From Planoprotostelium fungivorum (taxonomy: Eukaryota; Evosea; Variosea; Cavosteliida; Cavosteliaceae): a stretch of 64,000 bases of DNA. Where the stretch lies: contig MDYQ01000421.1 in NCBI GenBank assembly GCA_003024175.1, positions 1 through 64,000 of the forward strand, in the 5' to 3' direction. Below are positions 31,077 to 43,214 of the stretch, piece by piece. The first letter of the stretch is position 1, and each line of letters begins with the position of its first letter. The position numbers were made by a program, and so were the translations under genes. The notes under the pieces are model-generated. The model saw only the letters and a program-made list of their open reading frames with translations. It had not been told where the DNA came from and made no database searches.

Positions 31077-34000
31077 TTAGATGTAGACATTTGTCTCGTG
31101 TCGAACATAGTTGTTCGTCTCGTCATCTTCCACGTTTGGATAGAAGGGAACCATACCGTCCTGGTGAGAGATGTAGAGAGAGTTGTAGATCTTCCAGTAG
31201 ATCTCCCTGACCTTCCTCGCGGGATGATACATGCCCTGCATGAGGTACATCATGATGGTGGCGGGACCCAGAGCTCTGCCCATACCCTCTACAGCCTCCA
31301 TCACGGCGTTGATGACGTGCGGTGACGTCTCGAAGATGTTGGGCCACACAAAGTTGAGAAGGTGAACCATGGCATCCTCGCAGCCGAGACCGTAGACACC
31401 TATTATCCGTCAGAAAACAGAAGAATAAGAGAGAATAAGAAGAATAATAAGAAGAATAAGAATAAGAATAAGAGAGAATAAGAAGAATAAGAATAAGAAT
31501 AAGAGAGAATAAGAAGAATAAGAGAGAATAAGAAGAATAAGAATAAGAATAAGAGAGAAGAATAAGAATAAGAGAGAAGAATAAGAATAAGAGAGAAGAA
31601 TAAGAATAAGAATAAGAGAATAAGATACACACCGAGAGACATGTGCTTAACCACCGTGCAAGCCGTCTGCCTGTGCACGAGATCTCTGTCCATGAGTGCG
31701 TCCTCGATGAGTGGCGTCACCGCGTAGATGTAATCCTTTCCCATCTCCCCAATGTACTCGAACATGAAGCTCAGTGCCTTCAACACTCCGTTCTGTACGT
31801 TCAACTCGGGCACGCGGTACTCGTTCATGAGAGCCGGTAAGACGGTGAAAGGACTGCACGTCTCTGCCACAATGGCGATGGCTACCGTCGTGCACACGCG
31901 GTTCTGTCTCTCTTGTACCTTCAAGTTGTTGAGGAGAGTGGCGAGCACGTCTTGCGGTCCGATGGCTTTCGCAATGTAGCCGAACGTGTTGACGGTGGCA
32001 CGGCGGATGCCCTTCTTGTGGGCTTTGAGCATGTCGAGGAGCTCGAAGCAGATTCTCATCCACTCTCTCGCGGAGACAAACTCGTGACCTCTGTCTGCGA
32101 TACGGCCGACGAGGTCGATGCAGTTCTCTTGTACCTGTGGGGTGTGAGGAGATTCGCGGAAAGACGGTGGAAATTTCACGGAGATCTCGTGGAGATTTCT
32201 CTCACCTTCTCGTGACGGTTCTTCAGTACGGGTGTGAGCCTGGGCAGCAAGTCCTTGATGGGTGGTGTCATCTTTGTCATACCGATGACATTGACGATCG
32301 CCTTGAGTGCTCCCAAAATAGATCCGAGCACCTCGGGATATTCCTCTCCCAGATACTCGTACAGCACCAAGCCCAGATGTCCCATGAGCTGTTCCTCTCC
32401 ACACTGCTTCATCACCACGGCAACGCGAGAGATGAGATCGGCCGCCTGCTGTCTGACTTTTGCCGCCTTGTTGTTCAGCCTCCACTTGATGGTCGAGGCG
32501 ATGTTCTTCAAATGGTTCTTCACTCGTATGCCCAACGCATTGATGATGGTGCCGAAACCGTTCAGCATGACGCCCGCATCGTCCGTCGCCTGCTCTTGGA
32601 AGGCAACAAGCATACCATCGATGAGTCTCTGCTCGAGGTGGTTGTCGATTTCAGATGTGCCCAAGTTTTTCACGACCTCGTCGATGGTTTCCATGCACAT
32701 CTTGCGATAGGCTTCCGATTCGTCCTTGAGTCCATCTACAATTCGGTTCACGATTTCTGCAAGGCCGACCTTGTTGGCTAATTCGACGGTTGTTTCTACG
32801 AGCTGCTTGTAGTTGCGGCGATCGAGGGCGTTTCTTCTGACCCAAAAGTGGCGGAAAAATTCCGGAAGAATTTCCTCCTTGATGTACTGGGCTTCGACCC
32901 CTTCGGTGGAGACGCACTGCTTGAGGACCTATCGGGGTGAGAAGAGAAATTTCGATGAAATCTCACCTTCAGGACGATCTTCTTGATCTCTTCCTCGGGA
33001 GAAGAAAAGTTTTCGATCAATTTGACAACGACCTCTCTCGTGTAATAACCGGCGTACTGTGCGTCCATGAGTGGGATGATGTAACCGATGGCCTTGAAGA
33101 AGGCAGCGAGCCCCTTTCCTTGATACTCTCGAATTCCATACCACAAGGGCTTGAGAACGGTGTCGAACGATTCGATACCGTACGGCGTAGCAGCCTCGGC
33201 GAGGGCGGCGAGGGCGAGGGCAGTGATGGTTCGGACCTTCGCTTGCTCATCGGTCAGGCCGTGCTCGATGATCTGCACGAGACTCTTCAAGTGAGGTAAT
33301 ACGGCGCAGCCCATGAGAATGGCGATCTGCTGGACGATCTTGATACCCGTGTGTCTCGCCTGCCACGATTTCTTTGACTGACATACGGCCTTGAGGAAGA
33401 GGACGAGGGAGGGTATACCGAGGGCAGAAGCGACGACAGAGAAAGCTCTCGCCGTGGTATTTCTCACGTACTCGTCTGGGTTGTCGATATCGGGCCTCAT
33501 GGTGGAAATCATGGTCGGGAGACCGGCAGCCTTGGCCAAATTGGAGATGATCTCTCTGCCTTCGACACGAGCGTAATAGTCTTCATCAATGAGGAGGGGC
33601 TCGATGACGACTAGGATGTTGTGGACGTAGGGACGGACGAGATCGTCGAGCTTGTAGAGGATACGGTCGATGACTTTGACGAGAAGATGTCTCTCTTGGT
33701 CCTCGAGGGTGGGGGCCATCAAGATGGGGAGGATCTGGTTGAAGAGAGCTTCCGGGCCGAAATTTCTCGCGTTATCGGTGAGTTGTCTCAGGGCTTGCTT
33801 TCTCTGTGGAGGGTTACCGTTCTTGACTTTGAGCAGGAGCTTCATGATGCGTCTCTCCTTGATCTCCTGGGGAGTGAGATCGTTCTCGTCTTGTCCGTCG
33901 AGCAGTTTCTCAAAGTACTGCATGTCTTCCGGCTTGAGTTCGGGGAGGGCGAATGGGTTCTGATTGTTGAGTGCATCGTTCTTGACGTGATCTTGTTCCT

Positions 34001-34703
34001 CTTGGATGATGAAGCCAGCGTAGGGTGTCGGTGTCGCAGCGGCTTTTCTCGCGGGAGTCTTGATGGCTACATAATCGGCGGGTGGCTCCAAGATCTTGTA
34101 GCCTTCCGTCGGCAGCATGGAGTTGATCTCTTCATCGGTGAGGTAGCGGTTACGCTCGTCCAGTTCTCTCTCGAGACGTAATGCGTGGAGGTGCTCGGGG
34201 GTGAGTCCCAACTTGGCCGCGGCGGCTGGCGTCAAAAGTCCTTTGTTTCCCAGCGGTGTCTCGTTGCCCGAGAATGCGAGGGGTGTCTCATCCCACTTCG
34301 ATCTTCCTCTCTTGGGTGTCTCGCCCATCGTATCGACTCCCTTTGGAGTTTGATCCCATCGGCTACCGCCCTCATTATTGACCGGTGTGGCGTCCCAGCG
34401 AGATCGACGACCTGTTCCAGGGGTCGCTGAAGGTTGTTTACCGGGAGAAGAATGGTCTGGGGTCTCTGAGAAACGGTCCGAGCCCTTGGGTGTGGAAGAG
34501 GCGCTCGACCTCTTCTTATCTTCCTCTAATTTATCATCGTCCCATTCTGAAGATTTTGTCTTCTTCGAGGGAGCCGAAGTTACAGACGGTTCTGGGTTAT
34601 CCCAGCGACTTCTTTTGCCGACCTTCTTCTCAGAATCTGATGATTTAAAGATGAGATGATGTGATTTCGACGTTTCATGTAGAGGAGAGCCCTCACCTGT
34701 CAT
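31077..34703 (-). CDS. SF3B1: splicing factor 3B subunit 1 (U2 snRNP)
   Basis: Core HEAT-repeat scaffold of SF3b, which clamps the branch-site/U2 duplex during spliceosome assembly in the nucleus. The N-terminal region has degenerate RWD/TP repeats ([33 protein letters not shown]) and the PHF5A/p14-facing stretch [23 protein letters not shown] repeats follow with almost no change from animals: [78 protein letters not shown] (the Lys of the human K700 hotspot is kept), [38 protein letters not shown]. About 1,100 residues against about 1,300 in human: the acidic N-terminal 150-200 residues are missing. Four introns; the first exon is only ATGACAG. Confidence 0.97.
31402..31632 (+). repeat. purine-tract minisatellite filling the last SF3B1 intron
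   Basis: AGAATAAGAATAAG and AGAGAGAATAAG units for about 220 bp, almost pure A/G/T on the plus strand. On the transcribed strand it is a long pyrimidine-rich tract (TCTTATTCTTATTC) directly upstream of the 3' splice site of the intron. Confidence 0.85.
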
Positions 34704-34851
34704 TTAGAATAGTATGTAGAGGCGCGTGCGTGTGTAATCCTCTAGTGATTCCAAATGCTCGGCGAGCTGATGTATGACGGAATATGTTTGGATTTTTCCA
34801 CTGACAAAATGTATGATATCTTAAAATTCATTCTTTTATTCTTTTTCTCTC

Positions 34852-37091
34852 TCACTCATCGCTGGAATATCCTCTATTGAAAGATGCATCCAGACGTGAA
34901 GGTGAGGCGAACGACCTTCTATCACCATCGTCCATGGACTGTATGACCTTCTGCTCTAGGGACCTCAGTCTCTCTCTGAATTTGATGACCTGGCGTCACG
35001 TGAGTTACATTCATCACGAACAAAGTCACCGTCTTCTCAACTCCTCCCAAGAAGGAGCCTTGAGTTCTCGCCAAGCTCTGTGGAGAGGCAGAAGGTCTGG
35101 CAGATGCCAAGAGGAGACCGCTCTGCCAATCGAGTAGGAGCCCTCTGACCCTCTCCGTCATGCGATCGGACAGTTGCACCACTCTCTTGGCCATCCAGGC
35201 TGCACCCTTCATGAACGGATCTGGGTTCTCTACGATATCTCCAGAGCGTCTCAGTGTGGTGTTCTCTCTTCGCAAGTCTTGAACCTGAATCGCGTCAGAT
35301 CGTGACGATGATGATGGCAGCGATCTCACCTCCTTTGAAAGATTCTCCACGGTGAGGAGACTGGAATCCAACAAACTGGTCTCCAGCTCGTTCATTCTCA
35401 TCTGACCAGCTGGTACGATGAGAAAAGCGATAGAAGGTGTTACACTCACGTGATCGAGACTTCTTCAGCTCCTTCTTCAAAAAGTCGATTCGCTCCAAAT
35501 TGACGACATCGTCGTACTTTTGTCTGTGGGACATCTGGCGCTTGAGATCTTGCAATTCCTCCAAATGGCGGGACTTCAACTTGTTGACGATTCTAACTTC
35601 TCTCTTGTGCCATACCTGTATCACGGTTGACTACGGTGACATCGTGACGTCGATTCTACCTGGTTCAACTTGATGAGGAGCTCGTGGAAGAAATCGTCTC
35701 TGACGTGAGGCAAGTGTTTGTTCTGAAAGTTCTACATCCATCAGTCGCCAAATCACAAGTCAGCGACTCACTACAGCGAGATCGTATGCATCTTGTGGTA
35801 CCCAGTGTCTCCACTCGTCCAGGCCAGACTTGCTACCAGCCTGTTCAAATTGAGTCCAGTCATCATGATGTGACGCCTCACCGAAGAGGAGAAGGTGGTG
35901 GCGGGCTCGGTGTCCATGTCTGGATCACCAACAAATGTGATGGCACCCGTCTCTCTGTTGTACTGGAAGAAGTCTTTGAATTGACCGGTGGACACGAGGA
36001 GTCGGGTCAGTCTGGCGTTGTCTCTCTGTGGACATTCAGCGAGGCGGAGATGTCGATGGATTCACCTGCAACTGCTCGATTCGAATTTCCATCTCGGTTC
36101 TCTGTGATTTACGGTCGATCGATTGAGTCAGCTGATCTTTCGCCTTCTCTAGCTCGCGTCGAAGTCTCGCGTTCTCTGCGGCATGATCTGATCGAACATC
36201 AGACGGACATGATCTAGAGGCATCACCGTCTCTGGACTCTTGTAACTCCCCGATGAGTTGTTGGTTCTTCTCGGATAAGCGGTTGAGTGATCTGATCTCA
36301 TCGTTGGTGGAGTCTAAACGCTCCTGCTGGATGCTGAGACGCAAGTCTTTGCTCTTCAGATCGCTCTCCTGAATGGGATTCAGAATTTCAGAGCATGATG
36401 CGGAGCTTGTCGAACTCACTCTCTGTTCTAATTCTTGGTAGCTGCGGTTGAGATCTTCACGAGTGCGATGACTGACTTCGTCTAATTCGCTAGCCAGATT
36501 CTCGATCTGTGCCTCTTTCGATTTCAAGAGTGAAGTTCTAACATCCAACAACGATTCGCTCTTCTAAACGAGAGGTTCAGAAGATGATGTTTGTGTCGTA
36601 TCGTGACGGACTCACTCTGACTTTCTCCTCGGCTTCGCGTAATTCTCTCAACAAGTTGGCCTTCTCAGCTCTGAGAGCAGCGGCGGTGTCTTGCGCGTCA
36701 ATCAAAGCTTCCTTCTGGTCGCCAACTACCTCTGTCAATCTCTCGATCTCGGCCAGGTGCTCTCTTTCCCTCTGCGCAGCAATCATCCAACGCATTTTCC
36801 AATGTCGCCCTCACTCTTTCAGATAGGATCTTTTGGCTCTCCTCGATGGCCTTGATCTCTCGTCCTGTCTTTCTTAATTCCAACTTTGTGTCTTCAAACA
36901 GCTCCGTGATACGCTCGACCTCTTTCTGATGAGCTCTCTCCGCGGGAGATCTCAACAGACTGCTGCTAGGACTTCCGATGCTGGAGCCCAGACGAGATCG
37001 AGTCGGAGAGTAATAAGAGCGCTGCTCGTCCGTCAGGTGTGACCTCTATATCGACATGCAAATCACGTCTCACATCTGGGCTGCTGCTCAT
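34852..37091 (-). CDS. coiled-coil protein
   Basis: Unrecognised, mostly coiled coil. ATG 37089-37091 gives MSSSPD, an intron, then Ser-rich SRLGSSIGSPSSSLLRSPAE. Heptad-rich segments follow: ERITELFEDTKLELRKTGRE, EIERLTEVVGDQKEALIDAQ, AQIENLASELDEVSHRTRED, SLNRLSEKNQQLIGELQES, ENARLRRELEKAKDQLTQS. A short globular piece (GQFKDFFQYNRETGAITFV) precedes more helix (FFHELLIKLNQ, LEELQDLKRQMSHRQKYDD) and a basic end (RMTERVRGLLLDWQSGL). TGA 34852-34854, with AATAAA about 20 nt downstream. Likely a centrosomal, motor-adaptor or cytoskeletal scaffold; that is inference from structure only. Confidence 0.75.
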
Positions 37092-37271
37092 GCTGCCTGG
37101 CGTCTTGGATGAAAATGAGGAACCTTTAACGGTAAGGCCAGATTCCCGCCAAGCAATTTGAACCTCAACCGCCTATTTTAGAGACGACTCTTCCGTGAAA
37201 CTTATATCTACACGCCAGGCCGGAACATCGGCCCTTCATTTTGCGGCGTTCATTTCACTGAAGAGCAACCA

Positions 37272-39580
37272 TGTCTGTTCAGGACATCATGGACCGCGCC
37301 GTCGGTGGTGACGAAGTGCACCTCCAATCTGTATCGACTCTGTGTGAGGCCATCAATCGAAGGGCCATCATGTGAGTTGAGAGTTCATTCTGTATGTAAT
37401 GGTCGACAGAGCTGTGGACGTTTCGAAGGCCCTGAAGGACAAAATGAAGAATTATAAGCGACCACTGGTTCAATCTCTTTCGATAGATGTGAGATCGTTT
37501 ATCAACCGACAATCAATCTCATGAAACGAAGGTGTTGGAAATCTTCATTAAGAACTGCCCGAACTCGCATCCCGTCTTTGGCTCTAGAAAGTTTCAAACA
37601 TCATTGGAAAAGATTGTCACCAACCGAAAGGTGAGACAGAACCGATATAAGAAGAACGTCCACAATCGAAGACAAAACACACGCCAACTTCTCGTCTCTC
37701 AAATGGCAGCGACTGATCCTTCCACAGATGGATGATATGGTGAAGAGGAAACTGGCTGCCTCCATTCAAGACATAGCCTGCGCCTTCCGACAACTTCCAG
37801 AGAGCTGGCAACATTTCTTTCCATCGGCATACATCCAAATGAGGATAAAAGGTGATTCACCATCACGTCCGTGTTTTGATCGTGTCGAAAGGTGTCAATT
37901 TTCCTCCCGAGCCAGCCAAGGCCTCTTTCATTCCCCCGCGTGTGGTTGAGAAGGGAAGGATCAGCAGCACCGATCGCAGTCCATCACCGACGGGAGACAA
38001 AGAGGAGAAGTACAGTTCAGAGATCCTCATGAAGATGTGTAACGAGACCATAGAGGTGGATGTCATCTCCATTGTCCACATCCATCATCACATGTATCAT
38101 GATGTTCATCATCTGAACGAGAGACAGGCGTTGACACAAGCTTTGACTGAGGGGCAGACTGATATCGCCACGTCCAGCGTCGTGGGCGAACTCCTCTACA
38201 CTCTGGAGACACAGAGGAAGCAGGTCGTGGAGGTTCTGCAGAACGGAGAAGTACCCGAGGCCCAAATGAATCAGATGCTGCAGACGAACGATTCGGCCGA
38301 GACGATGATCGGTGACCATCCTCATCTCACCATGTCGATCGCGATCATCTCCACACCATCTCATGATCATCTTACCATCTCATGATCACCTCACTATCGC
38401 CATCATCATCTCATCATATCATCATCACATCATCCTCATATCCATCATCATCACATCATCTTCATCTTCTCATCATCACATCATCATCATATCCGTCATC
38501 ATCTGAAACCCATCCAGGCATCATCAGAGAAGCGAGAAAGGGAAACACCGCATCAGAGCCCCCCCGCCGTTCATCCAATACCCCCTACTACATCCCAGAC
38601 CACCCAGACGATCACCTTGGAAACGTTCAGTTCACTCAATCGGGCACTTACGTGCCCGAGCCCAACGCAGCGAAGGCATCCGCTCCACCAGCCACCCTTC
38701 GAAGCCCCTCTCAACCTTCTTCTCCTCCTTCTCTGCTTCACAACAACTACGGCAGCACATCCAAGCTGGCCAGTCCACCCACACCGAGCAAATCGAGGAG
38801 GCGGGTGGAACAAATTAATGTGCCGCAGGGGTGGGGAGAGAGAAATTTCGTGGAAAATTGACGGTCGTACAGAGCGGTACAGGCTGCGGCACCCGTCGTG
38901 CAGAGACCTGTGGAGGCCAATTTTTTCGACATCGATGATGACTTTGCATCACCTCAAAAGTCGAGCTCTTATTCACCTCAGTATGCCACACAGCCTCCGT
39001 ACAACCCACAGATGCTCCATCCCAACCATCAACAAGGATATCCCTCTCCCCAGCAAGCTTATCCTTCTCCGCAACAAGGATATCCCTCTCCTCAGCAAGG
39101 ATATCCCTCTCCGCAACAAGGATATCCCTCTCCTCAGTTGAACTACGGATCTTCCCAGAACAAGAATTTAGACACGCTGTTTGATGAGCTGGCAATCGAT
39201 GCCTTTGGAGGTGCAACCCAAGTGCCCTCTCATTCGAATATTCCTGAAGAGTTGGATCCCTACGCACAAGACTATGCTCCTCACTCTCCACACGTGCAGG
39301 TGAATCTATCCGTCATCACATGATGATCATCATCATCATCATCCATCGATCATCGAAAACTGATGAAAGTACAGAGACAGCAGAGACTCTCACAGCAGTT
39401 CTCTCCTCAACCTGTCTCTTCTCCTCAGTTGAATTACACCCAACCACCTCAAGCACAACAACAGCACCAGTCGCAGCAGCAGGTGAGAAGAGAAGGAAGA
39501 GAAGAGAAATTGAAACTTATGAACAGCCCAATCAAAGGCCGGCAAACAACGACAGCGTGGACCTCCTTGGTCTGTGGTAA
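37272..39580 (+). CDS. VHS-GAT domain endosomal adaptor (TOM1/GGA-like)
   Basis: Ubiquitin-sorting adaptor for endosomes. The VHS domain (residues about 1-150) has MSVQDIMDRAVGGDE, VSTLCEAINRR, KALKDKMKNYKRPLVQSLS and VLEIFIKNCPNSHPVFGSR. A linker with FPPEPAKASFIPPRVVEKGR follows. The three-helix GAT-like domain has MKMCNETIE, ATSSVVGELLYTLETQRKQV and LQNGEVPEAQMNQMLQTND. The tail is Pro/Ser/Gln-rich: SPPTPSKSRR, five GYPSPQQ heptads, YSSQNKNLDTLFDELAID, a Gln run and DLLGLW at the C-terminus, which resembles a clathrin-box-type peptide. No GAE ear, so closer to TOM1/Dictyostelium Tom1 than to GGA. Ends TAA 39578-39580. Shares about 180 bp of divergent promoter with the coiled-coil gene. Confidence 0.85.
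39031..39136 (+). repeat. 21-bp coding tandem repeat (GYPSPQQ)
   Basis: Five copies of GGATATCCCTCTCCTCAGCA with third-position variants encode GYPSPQQ-AYPSPQQ-GYPSPQQ and onward, in the tail of the VHS protein. Confidence 0.9.
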
Positions 39581-39699
39581 AGAGAAAGATAAAGAGCGGA
39601 ACGATATGTATTGTGTCTCTCTCTCTCTTCGTGTGCTGCGGGGGCTTCAGAGGAGATGTACAGGTGGATGGCGTCTTTCCAGATGTAATGTCCATGATC

Positions 39700-40512
39700 T
39701 CATTCCATCACACCGAGGTAATGATCGAAAGCGAAGACGATCTCTTTGTACTCTTCTGGATAAGAGGGTAGCTTCGCGAGGAGGGTTGGGCTCCCGAGGT
39801 ATTCGATCACCCTCTTCAATCGTTGTATCGTGTGGTCTGAAACCCAGGGCGAAATCATTCCCCTGGCATGGGTCAATCTAAGGCCATATAGAAGACGACT
39901 CACTTGATGTGTTCGTGTAGATGGGCTACATGACCGACGATTCTCTGTATCGTCCCTTCATCGAGTTTACGATTTCTGTAAGCATTACGCGTGGCTGAGA
40001 AGATCCTTCGAAGAGAAAATTCCATGGCATTGAATGCTTCATCCGTCACTCTCTGTTCCTTATGTAGGAGTACGATCTTGACCGCCAGTTTCGTAATGTC
40101 TTTGTGCAGCCTGTCTGCAAACTTCTCTCCTTGCTCTTTCTTTGCAATGGTTCGCACCGTCTTGAGTAGTGTCTTTGTCTCTTTATCCAGCATCTTGTTT
40201 AACAAACCCTGACCGACTGTCGATGTGGAAGCTGAAGAATTCAGAAGACGTTCTCGCCATGTTCGATCACACACCACGACTGGCCAAAGCCTTCTTCTGA
40301 GATAGAATCCAAGATGGCTTCTTTCCAGAGCGTGGCGACTTCACCTCCTCTTCATCGAGGTCGAGAATATCATCATCAGAGCCAGAATCTTGAGAGCTAC
40401 GCGATCTCGGTGACTTCGATGCATCCGGAGATCTTTCCTCTTTACCACTCGATGTCGGACTGAACGTAACAGGGGGAACTGGCGACTTTGATTTGCTTTT
40501 AGAGTCTTCCAT
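39700..40512 (-). CDS. TNFAIP8 (TIPE) domain protein
   Basis: TNFAIP8-family fold: a six-helix bundle with a lipid-tail cavity, implicated in phosphoinositide shuttling and polarity. Two introns. ATG 40510-40512 opens MEDSKSKSKSPVPPVTF. The first 85 residues are a Ser/Asp-rich disordered head (SRSSQDSGSDDDILDLDEEE). The domain begins GQGLLNKMLDKETKTLLKTV and continues KFADRLHKDITKLAVKIVLL, FNAMEFSLRRIFSATRNAY, TIQRIVGHVAHLHEHI, TIQRLKRVIEYLGSPTLLA and ends EIVFAFDHYLGVME. The order LLKTV / KDITKLAVKIxxL / hydrophobic C-terminal helix matches the family. Convergent with the VHS gene, 120 bp apart. Family assignment good; role inferred. Confidence 0.8.
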
Positions 40513-40716
40513 CGATGTATGCTGTGTAACTGTGTAAGGGAGCATTTTCCAGGGATATCTACAAACCGTTAAGGTGTCTGTTTTTGACTTGCGGCCATAG
40601 GCGCAGGAGAATACAGCGAAGCCAGACGATGAGAGGTCACGCGCCGTACGACAATCTACGAGCTCGTGAAACTTTGGGTATTCCGTCGCATCACAATGGC
40701 ACATCGCATGTACCCT

Positions 40717-41718
40717 ACCCGTATCTGGATTCTTGCTCAGTGAGAAGGCAGCCGTGGATGAGATCAGAGAGAGAATCAGAGACACCATCGATCTCGGTCC
40801 ATCTACCTTGGACAGTGTTGTAGAGCTGCTCTCGTGCTGTCTCTCCGGCCCAAGGTACCTGTATAGAGTCAACATGTGTCTTCCCAAAGATGATGTGATG
40901 GAGTGGGTCGTGACGGTGAGTCTCACTTGGCCGCTGATTGTGCAGTAGAGCAGCACTCCCAAGCCCCACACGTCTGTCTTTGGTCCCCGATAAGCCTGTC
41001 GCAGCAGTATCTCTGGTGCGGCATAGATAGTCGAGCCACAGGGAGTCTTGAGAGCCTGAGACATAGACCAGTGAGAGGCAAAGCCAAAGTCGATGAGCTT
41101 GCAGGTGCCGTCGTGGGAGAGCATGACGTTCTCTAGCTTGATGTCTCTGCGGCACGGTGAGACGGAGAGAGAAGAAATTGAGATGGACTCACCTGTGTAC
41201 GATGCCGTGTTCGTGTAAATACTGTATGGCAGAGGTGATCTGGCGGAAGATCTTGCGTGCCCGTGTAACTTCAGTCAAAAAACAATTCGCATGAGTCACA
41301 AAAACTATAACAGAGAATGTTTAGCTCCTCTTTCTCAGGTATTCTCCTCTCTGGATAGGCTTCCAGCACGTCGATCAAGTCCCTACCCTCCACCAACTCC
41401 ATGTCCAGACATGTCAGACCTTCTGCCACCTCGATCACCCAAGAGTTTCGTAATGTTGGCGTGTTCTACTTTTCTCTGTATGTCAATCTCTCTCTTCAGT
41501 TTTATGACGCTGAGAGAGCCAACATCCGCCTCGTGCGAGATAAACTGGAAGATAGTCAGAAAATCCGTTCTTGGTGTCTGTCCCACCTTGAGTGCCACTC
41601 TCTCGTGTGTGCCCAGCTTCACTTTGGCAAAGCTGCCTTCACCCAAAGTCTCTCCTATCTTATAGTATCCTACCCTCTTCTCGTGTGATCTCATCGTCTC
41701 GTCCGTGGTTAGCGTCAT
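40717..41718 (-). pseudogene. decayed CAMK-like protein kinase, third copy of tandem array
   Basis: Closest relatives are the two kinases upstream at 42129-43214 and 44053-45147. It starts MTLTTDETMRSHEKRVGYYK and keeps the P-loop ETLGEGSFAKVKLG, but lacks the KTGE residues before VALKV. Relative to the middle copy, a 2-base loss after ITKLL shifts the frame away from VIEVAEGLTCLDMELVEGRD. The donor after PEKE reads GAGCTA instead of GTGACT and the matching acceptor has lost its AG. The catalytic exon (LIDFGFASHWSMSQAL, APEILLRQAYRGPKTDVWG) is intact. The C-terminal tail present in both other copies (IYDILESEW...IKNIVK) is missing after ESRYG. Most likely a pseudogene. Confidence 0.75.
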
Positions 41719-42128
41719 GTGGTACTCGTCTATGATACGTGCTGGTGTCGAAGTTGGGTGAAAATCGTCAACAGCTGCCCGGGCAGTATGGGAGCAGCGG
41801 GGGAATACGGTCCGTGCCCGGCTATCAATCTGACAGATTCTGCCCCGTCTCAGCGCGACCTTACGAGGTTCTCTACGAAATATCGGCACACATGTCATTC
41901 AACGAGCGCTGTCCAGGTGAAGTGGTCGATTCCGAGGATATCAAGCCCTTAAGCGTGTTTGTTAATCTTGAACCGCAATGATAGCTCGTAATGGGTGTCA
42001 GTTTGACATGCCCCGAAGGCCAGTCCGGGTCAGCTTGGGCAGTCTCATCCTCTATGGCAACATGCGATATCGACACCAGCCAAGTTTTACGCGAGATCGA
42101 TACGACTCTGTGAATACATCCTCTCTGG
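41719..42128. other. spacer between kinase copies
   Basis: 410 bp. The part adjoining the kinase start still resembles the 5' flanks of the other two copies (TGGTACT.GTCTAT.ATACGTG on the plus strand). No gene seen. Confidence 0.4.
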
Positions 42129-43214
42129 TCAAGCTAATATAGTCTTTACTATGTTCTTGATGGTTCCACTCAATTTCCTCTTGATGACGGCCCTCCTTCC
42201 TTCTCGCACCCACTCGCTCTCTGTAACGTCGTAGATACCGTATCTGGACTCTTGATCCGGAAGAAGACAGCCAGAGATGAGGACGATGAGGGGCTTAGAA
42301 GCATCCTCTATCTCGGTCCATTTACCTTGGACAGTGTTGTAAAGTTGCTCTCGTGCTGTCTCTCCCGCCCAAGGTATCTGAATAGAGTCATGACGGCACG
42401 CACCGCTCATCGTGACGTCTCACCCTGCCTCTGATCATGCAGTAGAGCAGCACTCCCAAGCCCCACACGTCTGTCTTTGGTCCTCGATATGGCTGTCGCA
42501 GCAGTATTTCTGGTGCGGCGTAATTTGCTGAGCCACAAGGTGTCTCGAGGGCTCGAGTCATAGACCAGTGAGAGGCAAAGCCAAAGTCGATGAGCTTGCA
42601 AGATCCGTCGTGGGAGAACATGACGTTCTCTAGCTTGATGTCTCTGCTACACTGTGAGAAGATGGAAAGAGCAAGAAGGAGCTGAGATAGAGTCACCTGT
42701 GTACAATGCCGTGTTCGTGTAGATACTGTATGGCAGAGGCGATCTGGCGGAAGATCTTGCGTGCCTGTCACTGCTTGAGTAACTCGAATAGGTTTGATTA
42801 GGTAGTCACCTCTTTCTCGGGTATCCTCCTCTCTGGATAGGCTTCCAGCACGTCGATCAAGTCTCTGCCCTCTACCAGCTCCATGACGAGGCATGTTCGG
42901 TCATCTGCCACCTCGATCACCTCCAAGAGTTTCGCAATGTTGGCGTGTTCTACTTTTCTCTGTATGTCAATCTCTCTCTTCAGTTTTATCACGTCCAGCG
43001 ACTCAGCATTCGCCTCGTGCGAGATAAACTGGAAGATAGTCAGAAAATCCGTTCTTGGTGTCTGTCCCACCTTGAGTGCCACTCTCTCTCCTGTCTTCTC
43101 GTGTGTGCCCAGCTTCACTTTGGCAAAGCTGCCTTCACCCAAAGTCTCTCCTATCTTGTAGCAGCCGACCCTCTTCTCGTATGTCAATGTCGTTTCGTTC
43201 GTCGTTAGCGTCAT
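42129..43214 (-). CDS. CAMK-like Ser/Thr protein kinase, middle tandem copy
   Basis: Complete kinase core in four exons. P-loop ETLGEGSFAKVKLG, VAIK lysine in GERVALKV, an unusual insert QTPRTDFLTIFQFISHEANA, the helix C region KLKREIDIQRKVEHANI, hinge CLVMELVEGRDLID, catalytic loop HRDIKLENVMF (HR and D split by an intron), DFG, APE in CGSANYAAPEILLRQ, and DVWGLGVLLYCMI. The late region IPWAGETAREQLYNTVQG replaces the usual G-LPF pattern. A basic tail (RRAVIKRKLSGTIKNIV) ends at 42129. The P-loop and catalytic loop point to the CAMKL/SNF1-MARK group; no UBA or KA1 domain. Substrates unknown. Confidence 0.85.
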
